A DNA stretch of 64,000 nucleotides from Osedax fenrisi (GCA_964019155.1 OZ025242.1:24714546-24778545), one strand, 5' to 3'; counted from the stretch's first letter, positions 49,108 through 61,333 are shown. The notes: generated by a model not told the origin, from the letters alone. Numbers and translations: made by a program.

Positions 49108-49215
49108 CTGTGTGAGAGTGCTAGTGTTAATGGGGTGTGAACTGCGAGAGAGGGTGCTAGTGGTTAATGGGGTGTGAACTGTGTGAGGGTGCTAGTGGTT
49201 AATGGGGTGTTATAG
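49108..49215. repeat. Tandem copies of the E16 acceptor region
   Basis: About 36-bp units containing GTGTGAACTGTGTGAG or GTGTGAACTGCGAGAG. On the minus strand each gives a pyrimidine stretch, CAG and TTCACA, matching the true acceptor of E16. Confidence 0.9.
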
Positions 49216-49618
49216 CGAGGTATCGCACGCGGGCGCGCGTGTGTGTGTGATATTGTTATATCGTGTGTTGTATTGTGGTATCGTGTGACATCGTGATATC
49301 ATGTGCTATTAGATGTCATTTGTGATGTTATGGTATCATGTGACGTTGTAGTATTGTGATAATTTAATAAACAACGATATGGTATGAATAACTATTGTTG
49401 ACAATCTTTACACTATTGATGTTGAAGTTGTCTACGATTTGATTCAGAAAGAAAGGAAGAGAAATTAAAAGCTGGCACGTGTAGTCATTACTTTTTAGTA
49501 GTAGTAGTAGTTACTTCTTAGTAGTAGTAGTAGTTACTTCAGTTAGCGTTGCTGTTTACCGAGCAAGAGGTAAGAGGGTAAGAATATCCGCAGAGGCAAA
49601 GAATAATTTTCACGTATA

Positions 49619-49804
49619 TTGTTATTGTTATTTTGTTATTTATATTTAGTGGAGTCCTTTCATCCCATCCAGGAACTTAGATGAAGTTTTCACTTATAAC
49701 CATATATAGCTCTAATGTCCATTCGAAGCCGCTCTCATGTTAAGGCATCCATGGTTTTAACGAGAGCCGATCATTTATGTATACACAATTATATAAGATC
49801 ACTT
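49619..49804 (-). mobile_element. SINE, truncated copy without tRNA head
   Basis: Tail and body match copy 2 and stop before the tRNA-like part, as in 5'-truncated insertions. Located in the E15-E16 intron. Confidence 0.85.
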
Positions 49805-50340
49805 ATACAAAAATATGTTAATAAGGTGGTAGCAGCGATTACCCTTTACGACCAAGTTATAATATAAGTAAGCATCAAACTATCAAGATGCGATACGAAG
49901 CCAACATTAATATAGCGTAGAGCACAGCTCTGAACTGCCGCTGATAACACACAAGAGTGCCTATGATAAAGCACACAATGGCTATCTATTCAGTGACACC
50001 ACACATAAACGTAATCATAGAATGAATGGTAACATGTAATTTATTATATCTTTACCTTTACCGATAGTTAGTAACTCGAAATATATATTTAAAAAGTGAC
50101 TAACGATTACTATTGACAGCGCTAAAGACATTCTACCCTGTAGCGGCGTAATTAGCTGGGACACATGTCCTATCCCTATAACTTGACAGTGTATCCGTTA
50201 TGCACTGTACAACCACACACACACAATCACACACAACCACACACACACATACATACACACACATATACATAACCAGACAACTACACACACATAACCACAC
50301 ACTCACACGCAACCATAGAGAGTGATCAGCGATGACTAAC

Positions 50341-50487
50341 ACTTGGACTTCACGCAGGAATTGGACCGCGACAGAGTCATATCATCGGGACACATGCACT
50401 GCCGTACGAGCGAGTTCTTCTGCCGACCTCCTGGTATAGCTGTACACATGTGACTGCACGGCCTTCTGTTCTTGTTGTCGCACGGAG
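50341..50487 (-). CDS. E15: EGF-like module 2
   Basis: 147 nt, six cysteines (PCDNKNRRPCSHMC, QCMCPDD, NSC). Acceptor GTACAG, donor AAGT|GTTAGT; phase 1-1. Same length as EGF7 (E55). Confidence 0.9.
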
Positions 50488-51010
50488 CTGTACGTGGTGT
50501 ATGTGTTAAGGGATGATGCGATGATGTGATAGTAGGTCGCCGTGTAAACGAAATCGTATAAATTAGGTTCTCGAGAGTTTTGAATGTCGATGATATGTCG
50601 ATGATTTTAGGTATTTGGTAATACTTTTACATAAGGCGGAAAATAAGCTGACGCGCGTAGTCGTGCTGGAAACAGTGTTTGTAGAAAATGACTAATGATG
50701 ATATAGAAAGTTTTTAGAAATTAAGAAATATCGATGAAGTAAATATATATATATATACATTATTAAAACTACACTACATTAAAACGTCAGCGTAGAACTT
50801 TGTATTTCTACATTTCTAGTGGCTAAAACTAAATTATATTAGAATTATTTATGGCTGTGGTATCGTTAGAATATCTTATATAATATGTAAACAGACTTAA
50901 TTACGTAAACAACTTATACTTATTTCTAGAGCTCACATTAAGTAGCTTTATTATGTAGTTTTGTTATCATTTATTCAGTTGAATATCGTATGTATATATA
51001 TATATATATA

Positions 51011-51093
51011 CTGTTGTTATTGGTATTCTAATTTATTTCGGTGGATTCCTTTCATCCCATCAAGGAACTTAAATGAAGTTCTCACTTATAACT
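51011..51093 (-). mobile_element. SINE 3'-end fragment
   Basis: TTGTTATTGG tail and the first 60 bp of the body (CCTTTCATCCCATCAAGGAA) only, in the E14-E15 intron. Confidence 0.75.
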
Positions 51094-51196
51094 AATTGAT
51101 TGGTAACCATATCATTATCTCTAATATATTTATATATATATATATTGTAGGTATATATATATATATTATTAAGTATATATTATTATTATTATGTTT

Positions 51197-51265
51197 ATTA
51201 TTATCAGATTTAGGCAATGCCAGGGTAATTATAGAAGCAGTGTTGCTTATCGAGACAATTACCCC
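51197..51265. repeat. 69-bp dispersed repeat, copy 2 (inverted)
   Basis: Exact reverse complement of 21592-21660, in the E14-E15 intron next to a TA run. Confidence 0.85.
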
Positions 51266-51358
51266 TATATATATATATTATCAAGTATATATATGTATCT
51301 ATATTATCAAGTGTATATATATATATATTATCGAGCCAGCTCATACGTATAAGTAAAC

Positions 51359-51521
51359 ATGTGAACAACGGCTGATTGTCCGCGGAGTTCACCGTAAGGT
51401 CGTACAATTGCTTCACGCCCAGAGCCGAGGTGTAGATGTTAGAGCTCGAGCGAGACGTGTCACTGAACATCAGCTGCCGGCGGTCGTCTCCTTTCGTGTG
51501 TTGCACGGCCAGTACGTAGTT
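51359..51521 (-). CDS. E14: LRP-like protein, last exon of propeller P2 (163 nt)
   Basis: Reads NYVLAVQHTKGDDRRQLMFS and ends in DNQPLFT before EGF2. Acceptor TCGTAG, donor ACAT|GTTTAC. Same 163 nt length and 0-to-1 phases as the closing exons of P3 (E21) and P6 (E46). Confidence 0.88.
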
Positions 51522-51906
51522 CTACGATCGGTGGTTGGTGGCGGTCAGGGTTGTTGGTTTTTTTACGGTTTATTTGTTTTTTTTGTGAAGAATATTGGTT
51601 TTTTTATTCATTAAATAATTATTATTAATAAATTGTTATATTGAATGTTATTTATAATAAATACTTCTAAAGATATATGACTATTATTAGATATTTCGTG
51701 TATATTATATTAAAAAGTATTGTAGTATATATCGTTGCGCGCTCGAGTCGCGTTCTCGTAGTTACGCGCCTTTCTTAATTTGTCGTTTAAAAAGTGTTAC
51801 AAAATATATATATTTATATATATAATTGTTATCGTTTCGTAATCGTGGTGTAATTATGTAGTAGAAATCGATGCACATCTGCATTGCTGCGTGTATATAA
51901 TTCATC

Positions 51907-52303
51907 CATCGATAATAGTTGATAGTAGATAAGATAAGAAGGTCAACTGATGTATTAATTGCCGTGTGTTAAAGATAGATATGCGAATAACACTTTTTTC
52001 GATAAATCAATAAAAATGCATCAACGATTTTAATTATTCATATATGTGTTGATAAAATAGTGTGATATCTTTAATTCACCTACATTTAACTACCAACAAC
52101 TGAACAAGAGGAATATATATTGATTTGTTTTATTTTATATATATATATATATAACTATTATTTTTAATCAAGATAGTACATTAAATCTGATTATAATTAT
52201 CAATAAAAATAATAATCTTAAATGTTACATTAGTATAATTCTATTGCAGAGCCTCTATCATAAAGTGGCATATACTGCATTTAATTGCTTATCCACTTTT
52301 TTA
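51907..52303. mobile_element. MITE family M1, decayed copy C
   Basis: Weaker match to copies A and B; right end TTAATTGCTTATCCACTTTT is clear, the left end is degenerate. In the E13-E14 intron. Confidence 0.7.
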
Positions 52304-52494
52304 TGTTTTCCTTTGAGCGTAATGCAATATAAATATTAGATTTATTACTTCACCTAATTTGTCAACATATTTCGTGAAACTTTCATTACAAGTTAACCCC
52401 ACATAAAGTAATGACACTAATAACGATGCTGATGATGGTGTATTACTAATAATGTAAGAATACAACAACAAAAACGATGCTAATGCTTAAAAAC

Positions 52495-52606
52495 CTGGTA
52501 GTAAGATATCGAGGAAAACACCATATCTTTAGAACTCTCTACGATCATTAACGCTCCACTCTTCAGATTGAACAGGTACAAAGACCGCATTTCAGCAAAG
52601 TACAGA
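52495..52606 (-). CDS. E13: LRP-like protein, propeller P2
   Basis: 112 nt reading LYFAEMRSLYLFNLKSG and ending SISYYQ. Acceptor GATCAG, donor CAG|GTTTTT. One base in and phase 0 out, like E20 of P3 and E45 of P6 at the same place in the fold. Confidence 0.87.
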
Positions 52607-53208
52607 CTGATCACGAAGTTAAAACAGCGTAAAGGAACAGGAAGTGGATGATGAGGTTGAGTAGGTTGAGGAGGGAGGATGGAGATATTGATGTAAACGA
52701 GGAGGATAAGGATTAGTATGAGGAAGTGGATGAGAATAGGGAGGATGAGGATGTGGTGACAATGAGGATAATGATGGCATAAGGGAGAAGTAAGAAGGCG
52801 AAAACCACAAGTTATTCTTTATAAGTTGAAAGTGATTAAAAATCAACCGTTTATTATATATAGTGGTATTATATATTGCATAGGAGTTGTATCTAGTTTA
52901 ATATTATAGACGAAAGAGGCTTTAAGTATTGGTCATAGTTTAGAAATATGATGACAAATCAAATGCATACGTTATAGATTAATTGTATACGCATAATACT
53001 TATGGTATACTTACATTGTAGATGCTATCCTTTAATTTCAAATGATAAAACTGTACACGTAAACAGATATGATTTAAATCGATAGCCTACGAATTTATCA
53101 TATCGATACCGCAGCCCTAGATATATAAATATGACTACACTAGCCGATACTACGACATAAATAGATCGTAAATAAGGGAGTTCCCCCTAGGGAGTGATGT
53201 GGGCGAAC

Positions 53209-53401
53209 ATGTTTCTGTTGACGTCGACGGTGAGGGCGTAGACGTAGTAGATACGCTTCAGTAGTACGGTGACCTTGGTGCCGTCCAGGTACGACCTTGA
53301 GATGGTGTGATTCGCGCCATTGTCGCTGAAGTACAGCGTGCCCTCGGATGGGAAGACGGCGATGTCTGCGGATAGGTCGCGCATGAGATGTATAGTGCAT
53401 T
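53209..53401 (-). CDS. E12: LRP-like protein, propeller P2
   Basis: 193 nt reading SADIAVFPSEGTLYFSDN, a blade with YFSD in place of YWTD, then SYLDGTKVTVLL. Acceptor ACCCAG, donor ACAT|GTTCGC; the in-frame stop near 53188 lies past this donor. Confidence 0.88.
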
Positions 53402-54240
53402 CTGGGTAAGAATGAGGCGGCGTTATATTCGTATTAGCCGGAGTCTATATCAGAATGGAGGCGTAAACAAATGATGGTTGTGATGTATAAGGGGCGGTGT
53501 ATAAGATATATATATATATATATATTAAATATATAGAACAGTATAGGCATTGAATAAAAAACTTCCTTTATACATTAGAGAATCAATCGAATTTAAAGAT
53601 TGAAACAACTTGAGATCATCAAATAGTACCATTTTAAAATATAATCAACTAACTAACTACTCACCTCATTGGAAAAACTCAACAAGAGTATAACTAATAA
53701 ATATACTACTAATAATACTACTACTGCTACTACTAGTACTAAATATATAGTCACAATTTCCTTAGTATTCAGTCTTTTCCCTGATATTACAACATTGAAT
53801 ATAAGTGATTAATTAGCGCGATACTCCCGATCATTACGCATACATGTATCTCTTCTCCCAACTTTAGTTACAACCGCAGGAGGCGGTATTTCGACCAATC
53901 TGTTCCGAGTGTATTGCTTACAATCATCGACACATTACACTAGATTTATTCAGTGCAGAATGAAGTGCGTATTAACGGTAAGGTAGGTGGAATAGTTGGC
54001 GACGAATGCGTAAATATTTCACCAGCAGACAATCGTTAGAATGAAGTGAGATACCTATATTCCGACATACATAACTGTCACGTACTGCGACACCAGCATT
54101 AATAGATTATATATATATATAGGAGTTAAGAGTACATCTCTATAGGATGTCGGTAATAGCTATAAAGCATCACATTAAGCTATAGGGCATTATTAATTGA
54201 AATAGGACATCACTAATAGCTATAGGGCGATGGTAATAAC

Positions 54241-54397
54241 CTCTCGGGTTGTCTAGCCCGGTGTCAATGAGCGTAGCGGATAGGAGGCGGTCTCTAGTCT
54301 GTTTCACTCGTATCCAGTTATATAGCGAATCAGTCCAGTAGACATTCTTATTTACCCAGTCGTAAGCTATACCGTTCACCTTTGTGATGGGGGCAGG
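54241..54397 (-). CDS. E11: LRP-like protein, propeller P2, true YWTD blade
   Basis: 157 nt. Reads NGIAYDWVNKNVYWTDSLYN and TGLDNPR, the canonical LRP blade with YWTD and the NPR turn. Acceptor TTTGAG, donor GAGAG|GTTATT. An acceptor 44 bases upstream would also be open but breaks phase with E10. Confidence 0.9.
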
Positions 54398-54655
54398 CTC
54401 AAAATTATTCGTTATAATTGTACGCGCATCATGGTAGAAGTCTTTAATTAGCATTGTAATTGAATAATATCAATTATATTTATTATTTCGATATCGGTTT
54501 GTAAAAGAGAAATTAAATTATAGTCGGTTATTTAAATTATTTGAAATTATTCGTAAATATTAAAATAAATAATTGAAATATTATGCAAGATTTGCTAAGA
54601 TTATAGGATAAATGATGACCTAATAGTAAATAAGGTAGCTATCTATTATACTAGT

Positions 54656-54687
<32 letters not shown>

Positions 54688-54691
54688 TAAC

Positions 54692-54761
54692 GAGAGATGA
54701 TGTTCCGTGCTGTATTTTGATGACTTTATTTGGATTTTTAAGATCCACTTCCACGATATGT
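54692..54761 (-). CDS. E10: LRP-like protein, propeller P2, 70-nt exon
   Basis: Reads HIVEVDLKNPNKVIKIQHG, the strand after YWTD. Acceptor ACGTAG, donor CTC|GTTAGT. Same length and phases (one base in, phase 0 out) as E49 of P7, which supports shared ancestry of the units. Confidence 0.84.
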
Positions 54762-55392
54762 CTACGTTATAGAGATACAAGATTACATAAGATTATGCAA
54801 TAAAGATTGATTGCTAGTCTGTCATTTTATAATGATCATATACGTTGTTTATAATTAATTTTATGATACTGTATATATTCATTTATTATAGTAACTATAT
54901 ATTTTACGATACTCTATATACAATTATATTACTAGTTCGGTTAACTAGTTTTAATAAAATGATATTTTATAATACAATATTTAAAGACAAATTTCAATAT
55001 ATTTCTAATAGTTGATATATAGTTAACATTTAATTTTAAATATTTCCATATATAAATTCTCATTTTAAAAATTGTAAATCTATATATATAAATATAATGA
55101 CATTTAGTAATCAAATGATCGGAATATATATATATATATATATATATCTTTATTATCGAATTTACAAACTTATATATCACAATTTAAAAGATAAGAAACA
55201 TTTCCGGCTAATTACAATAACTTAATACTGCCGAATACTAAACGAGCAATCACCGCACAACAACTAAATTAAGGTTAAAGGTCCCTCTTAATATAGGCAT
55301 GGGTAACCACACGATACAGTCTCGTTGTCATAAACTCGGGCGTGGGTTTAACGAGCCCCTTATTAGTACTATAGTGGCGGTGGTGGCGTAAC

Positions 55393-55503
55393 CTGGTGTC
55401 TGCTTCGTAGACTAAGCAAGTATTGTCCGCTACGTTGACGTCCAGAGTTGTGTACTTGCTGTAGCCGGAGGTGGTGTCCCATATCTGCCATAGCTTCTTC
55501 AAT
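55393..55503 (-). CDS. E9: LRP-like protein, propeller P2
   Basis: 111 nt reading LWQIWDTTSGYSKYTTLD and CLVYEADT, a blade with YEAD in place of YWTD. Acceptor TGTCAG, donor CCAG|GTTACG. The frame stays open and GC-rich for 39 codons past this donor, so a longer form is possible; blade spacing and E10 favour this donor. Confidence 0.8.
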
Positions 55504-57170
55504 CTGACATGTGTGATTTATACAGATATTACAATATTGACTGGGTTGGTAGGGTTTAAATATTTTGAAATTGTAGGGGTTTATAGATTATTTGGTTTAC
55601 AAATTTTTGAAATTAGTGTATTAACAAATTTCAGTTATATTTCAGCTACTATTATATAAATTTATGATTGATTGATTACAATTATATATTTAATTAAATA
55701 ATCCTTAAAGTCTAAAATATTCATTCATTTTAAATATATTGTGAAATTAAATTGTACTAAAAACGCGTAGATTTCATTCTAGATGTAAGGGATTTTTATC
55801 AATCCAGGTAATGACGTTATATTATACAATTTTTATTTATTAAAATGTTGATGAACCAACTAATTACATAAATAGAAAATAATAAATGCATGTTTATATG
55901 TATTTCATATCATTATGTATATGTATTTATAATATAATATTATAAATACATAGGATAATACACCTAATGAAATTATATTTTATTATATATAACTTATAAT
56001 ATATAAAGTTTGAAAAAATATGCAATATATTTTATATTTATAAACTTATATTAACATATATAACATATAATATAATTTATATAAATTTAAATAGATTAAC
56101 TTGTATGTTAAATATCATAATATCATATATAATATATGAACTAATGATATATGATATCTGCTTAGTTACAAAGTTAGTATCTTTCTTATTTGAAATATTT
56201 TAAAATTATAAATTATTTATTATATTATAATAAATTATTATAATTTATTATATAAATTATTAAATAATATAATAATAATTATTATAATTATATTAATATT
56301 TATTAAATATTCACAATAAATTAATTGTTGGGACTATATTCAATATAATATTGTGAATATATAAAACAGTAATATAAATACTTAGAATAAATTATTATGT
56401 GTACATACCAACCAATCCTTATCTGACATGTAAGGATACATTACGAAATTATAATAATTTCAAATAATTACTATTCCCGCTTTTATACAAACCAATTTTT
56501 TAAATTAAAAATTTAATTTGTGATTAAATATTAATGTAAGTTATCCAAAATTAAATCAAGTATCTTAAGGAGTACTCCAGTAAATAAGTTGGTATGATAT
56601 TTATGGATAAATTCTACGAATATCAACATCTTAATTAACATTTTGTGAGTAAATTCACTATTCAATAAATATATTGCATAATAAAAAAACAATAAATATT
56701 TGAATAAATATTTACTGAAAACCTATTGGCTGTAAATATAATGGGAATCATTGGACGGGAATATTTTCACCTACACAGATTATAATCCTATTATATAGTA
56801 GCATTTATAAATATGTTAAGAGCAGTTGACTACTCGGATAGATCAGGGACTTGGTTATACATATACACTTTACATTACACCAGTTAAATGTGTATTATCA
56901 GTATTCAAATAAAATAAACATTTAAATAGAGAAAATATATTTGTAAATAATTAATAATATGTTATATATTAATATAAACATATATAAATATTTATTAAAT
57001 TTTTGATATTTCTATAATTTTAGCGAATACAATTATTATCAAAGCTTACATTTGTATTGGATTGAGTTATATTGTATTGTATAAAACTACGATGTAAATT
57101 GAAACCTATAGGTTTATATATATTAATATATATTAATACATTATTTATTCACGTAGATTATTAAGTAATT

Positions 57171-57198
57171 AGCAGCCCTAACTATAGTTAGGGCTGCT
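57171..57198. repeat. Perfect 28-bp palindrome
   Basis: AGCAGCCCTAACTA followed at once by TAGTTAGGGCTGCT, with no loop. In an AT-rich intron. Confidence 0.9.
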
Positions 57199-57316
57199 TA
57201 TACTTATAAGTTTGGGATTAGGAACATATTATATTATATATAATTTATATACCTAAATACTATTATAATCGTTAATGTTATTTGTATATCTATGTAAGCT
57301 GCATTACATGTATAAC

Positions 57317-57425
57317 CCTGATTTGATGATATCACTAGGCTGGGAAACTCCCACGATGACATCTTCTTTAGCCTGGTTAGACGAGCCACTATCCACATAT
57401 TCGTCGAATGCGGTATATATAAGAG
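57317..57425 (-). CDS. E8: LRP-like protein, first blade of propeller P2
   Basis: 109 nt reading LIYTAFDEYVDSGSS and ending SDIIKSG. The join to EGF1 gives a proline codon. Acceptor CGCCAG, donor CAGG|GTTATA. Alone in a 5 kb AT-rich stretch, but phases fit both sides. Confidence 0.82.
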
Positions 57426-57544
57426 CTGGCGTAGCTAATGTATCTCCGGAATGATGTACCACTATCACAGCGGTATAGGTTATATCATAGGTAATTCATT
57501 TATAGATCAGGCAGTTGATTAAAAGTTGTGTAATGTATAGGTAA

Positions 57545-57607
57545 GTTATACCAATACCTCCTATAACCTCTGGTGTTATCTGAGGTTATAGGAGGTCTTG
57601 GTTATAC
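57545..57607. repeat. Hairpin with 26-bp arms
   Basis: Arm GTTATACCAATACCTCCTAT... and its near-perfect reverse complement GAGGTTATAGGAGGTCTTGG... are separated by an 11-bp loop. Confidence 0.88.
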
Positions 57608-58430
57608 AGTATGTTACTACCCATAGGTTACCACCTATAGCTTAACTAGGGATATGATACAGCTGTACTTACTAGAATGTAATATTAGGTTAACCCTATG
57701 AGTATACCTTATACCCTAATGATAATTAATTTATATAATAATAGCATAGGATATATTCCTATATTATAATAATATGATATACATAATAACATAATAACAT
57801 AATACATACCTACTAATTTAAAAATAATTGTACATTTATTTTGTTAATTATTAATTTATCATAGAATAGGAATGACATTCACGAGTAGGTTTTTACATCC
57901 TATTTAGTTTAATTCTAAGTGATTATTTATTTTAGAATAATTGTATGATTATTGAGATAGCCATTGTATTCTGTTTACAAGTATCTATACAAGTATATAT
58001 ATATATATATATATATATGAGTCAATATTGAAGTATTTAATCAGTATTTCAAACTTTCCCTACTTTCTTTTAACAAAAATATTAATTATTATAAACTATA
58101 GTTTTATATTTTTATATTTAGATTGCTAATATATTTTATTATTGTAGATATAAAATTCATCATATAAAGGTATATTCTTCTATTATGAATTTTATTAATT
58201 GATTGTATTACTAAAACGTCAATTTTTCAGATTATCACAAAAATATATCATCGGTTAAAATTGTCTAAGTATATCATTATTACCAGTTATAATTTCTTTA
58301 GTAAAGTAAATATTCGTTTAAGAATATTATGAATAATATAAAATAATATAATTATATAGTTACATAATACGATTGCCTGGTGAATATATCTTTACGTAAC
58401 GTGGCGTCTGTATTGTTCTATATAACTAAC

Positions 58431-58565
58431 GATTAGTGCAGGTTCTATTATCGTTGCCCAAATTATAGTATGTCGGGCATTCGCACAGAACAGAGTTCGT
58501 CGAGTTTAGCGGAATGCAGAAGTGTGAACAGTTTGCCGCGGTGCACGGCGAAACAGACGGCGTAC
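58431..58565 (-). CDS. E7: EGF-like module 1
   Basis: 135 nt with six cysteines in LRP-type EGF order: PCTAANCSHFC, then CECPTYY, then RTC. A symmetric phase 1-1 exon, acceptor GATAG, donor AATC|GTTAGT. It closes propeller P1. Confidence 0.9.
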
Positions 58566-58654
58566 CTATCATTATTTGTCGGGTTAACATTTGTTTATAA
58601 TAGGATATATAGGATATTATATATAGACATGCAGAATGGCAAGTGAACTGAATG

Positions 58655-58887
58655 GTGGGGACTAGTGATGTAAATGATGCTAAAATCTAAAGCATGATGC
58701 AGTCTCCGTCTCAGTTACGTAAAGTCTTAACTCGGCTCGGGCTCGTTTTGTAAGGGTATCGGCTCGGCTCGGGCTCGCTTGGCTAGAGTCTCGGCTCGGG
58801 CTCGTTTTTTTCCGAAAATGAAAGTCTCGGCTCTGCATTAAAAACCAAAATTCTCAGCTCGGCATCATTTACATCACTAGTGGGGAC
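58655..58887. mobile_element. hAT-like MITE with 8-bp target duplication
   Basis: A 217-bp element (58663-58879) with perfect 18-bp inverted ends TAGTGATGTAAATGATGC, flanked by identical GTGGGGAC copies at 58655-58662 and 58880-58887. Eight-base duplications and TAG/CAG-type ends are hAT hallmarks. The inside is GC-rich with GGCTCGGCTCGGGCTCG repeats. Intact ends suggest a young insertion in the E6-E7 intron. Confidence 0.92.
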
Positions 58888-59799
58888 TAAGAACGCGGTG
58901 ATGAATTACTTAAATGAAAATACTTTTTCCTATTTATTGATTTTTAGCGTTGCTGAATAACGAATACGATAAATCAGCGGGTGTGTTTGTATAGCATATA
59001 AAGTTGGTCAGATAATAAGAAGGTCTACAGTTATTAATTCGAATTGTTTCAACTAACTTTCCACCTATAGGTATATATACACCTATATATGAATCACTTT
59101 CATGCTACAAACTCTACACTCTTAGTGGGATTTCGATATTTTTCGTGTAGGATATATTATCGGTTAATATATAACATATACATATATATATATTCATTAT
59201 AAGCATATACTATACATACTATGTAGAAAAGTACTACACTATATGAAATACCTACATACTGTGAAAATATGAAAATGATAATAGTATACTAATTATTATA
59301 CTCAGTAATCTTTAGCAATTAATAATAGTAAAAACCATGGTTAGTATACTATAGTATAACTATGCATAGTTATACTATAGTATACTCTAGTAACTACTAG
59401 TGGTAACTTATTCATTACTAGGTATTCCTATATATTAATTATTGATAGTTCGACACCATTTTAAATATTATATAACCATCATTTCATATATATATAAATT
59501 TGAATATAATAATAATATTACTATTATTGCATTCATTACTGTGTATTATTATAACAGTAGTATATAATCATCAAACTAAGCTTATGTTATTACATGTCAC
59601 ACACACACACACACACTATGTTATTGTGTCCATGACTTACATAGTGCACTATGTTAATATGTTTAGACCGTGGTGTCAGCATAATACTAATAATAGTAAT
59701 AATAGTAAAGCTATACACTATAGGATATAACACCTATTAATCATTAAATAATTAATCTTAAACTATATATATATATATATATATAGTTTGTTACTATAG

Positions 59800-59849
<50 letters not shown>

Positions 59850-59853
<4 letters not shown>

Positions 59854-60147
59854 ATTGTTATTGTTATTTTTATTTGGTGGAGTCCTTTCATCCCATCCAT
59901 GAACTTAGATGAAGTTTTCACTTATAACCATACATGGCTCTAATGTCCCTTCGAAGCCGCTCTCATGTTAAGGCATCCATGGTTTTAACGAGAGCCGATC
60001 ATTTATTTATACACAATTATATAAGATCACTTCTAAATAATATTTTAAGACCCATTTTATAAAATTAATTAATGGTCCGGACGAGGGTCTAACCCGTGTC
60101 CTACTGCTTGTGTGTCTGACGCCTTAGCCACTGAGCCACACAGGCAG
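59850..60147 (-). mobile_element. tRNA-derived SINE, full-length copy
   Basis: Complete from GTTATTGTTATT tail to CAGGCAG head, flanked on both sides by long TA runs, so a target duplication cannot be read. Box B is changed to GGGTCTAACCC. Confidence 0.9.
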
Positions 60148-60301
60148 TTATAATATATATATATATATATATATATAGGTATACCTAATTATATAACTAT
60201 GGTACACAATTAACTATTATCTTACTTTATAGTATACTAATAATGCTATACGTATTACTGAACAACACACCACACATATGACTAGTAGCACTGATACATA
60301 C

Positions 60302-60432
60302 CGAGATTATAGGAAGCAGACTCATACACGATGATATCTTGTACGTATAGGAAATGTGTTCCGTTTATCGTATTGTTATATAAGTCTACTGAGTGTTGCA
60401 AAAGAGTGGTCTTGTTGTACATGAATATATGC
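60302..60432 (-). CDS. E6: LRP-like protein, last blade of propeller P1
   Basis: 131 nt reading HIFMYNKTTLLQHS and ending DIIVYESASYNL. The closing strand leads straight into EGF1. Acceptor ATCCAG, donor CTCG|GTATGT. Phase 1 out matches the EGF exon. Confidence 0.86.
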
Positions 60433-60538
60433 CTGGATGGGAATAATATTGGTAATTAGTGAATTAAACCATGGTAGGATATCATATTTATATTTTGCTT
60501 TAGAAAAAAATATTACAGAAAGTATATAGGTATATAAC

Positions 60539-60588
<50 letters not shown>

Positions 60589-60633
60589 TATATATATACA
60601 TGTAAATTATATTGATGTGTAGTCGGTATTAAC

Positions 60634-60811
60634 TTTTTATTCTGCGAGATGCACACGTAACTCGTGCTAGTAACGGTCACTTGACCGCAGTCTAACGCGT
60701 CTATCAAACGTTCCGAGTGCTGGGGCCCCTCGCCGTCGTCCAGCAGTTTACGATTCAGCGACACGGTCGTCTTCTTTCCGTACTCCAGCCTCAGCCAAAC
60801 CAACGCGTTCT
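60634..60811 (-). CDS. E5: LRP-like protein, propeller P1
   Basis: 178 nt with high GC. It reads ALVWLRLEYGKKTTVSLN, then a stretch with LDCGQVTV and SYVCISQNK. Acceptor CCTCAG, donor AAAA|GTTAAT; two bases in, two out. It covers the fourth and fifth blades. Confidence 0.86.
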
Positions 60812-61293
60812 CTGAGGTGGTGTCGTTAGTGTTGTCGTTATGGTGATATCGTTGTTGTTATGGTGATATCGTTGTTGTTAGTAAGGGCGCTGGAACGATT
60901 GTGTATATAGGGGGGACCAATCAATCAAAATACATTTGGTGGTAAAAGTGGGGGGGGGGACCAATACATATATGTATATACCTATAGGAGGTCCCCCTAG
61001 ATTTTAAAGTACGGGGGTCATACCACCCCGTCGCCCTGTTGCAGCGCCCCTAGTTGCTATGGTGATATCGTTGTTATTATAGTGTTTTATAGGTGCAGTA
61101 ATTTTAACACGTCCACCTGTAACTTAAGGTGTAGTTTTTGTAACATTAAAGTAGATAAGAAAGAGAAGCAGACATGTGGTATATATATATAATACAAATA
61201 ATATCAGATTCAGTTGATGACCGAGATCAAATATCCAGGTATGGTATAGAAGTTCTATTGAACTATTCGAGAAAGTACTATATCGGTAAGTAC

Positions 61294-61333
<40 letters not shown>

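Larger units (their letters stand above)
55504..58430. other. Introns around E8
   Basis: Apart from E8 (57317-57425) and the hairpins at 57171 and 57545 this is unique AT-rich DNA with a TA run near 57995. Confidence 0.6.

Noticed and set aside
52619..52846. Pro/Ser-rich minus-strand frame
   Set aside because: GGA-rich degenerate repeat beside the E13 acceptor; no splice or domain support.
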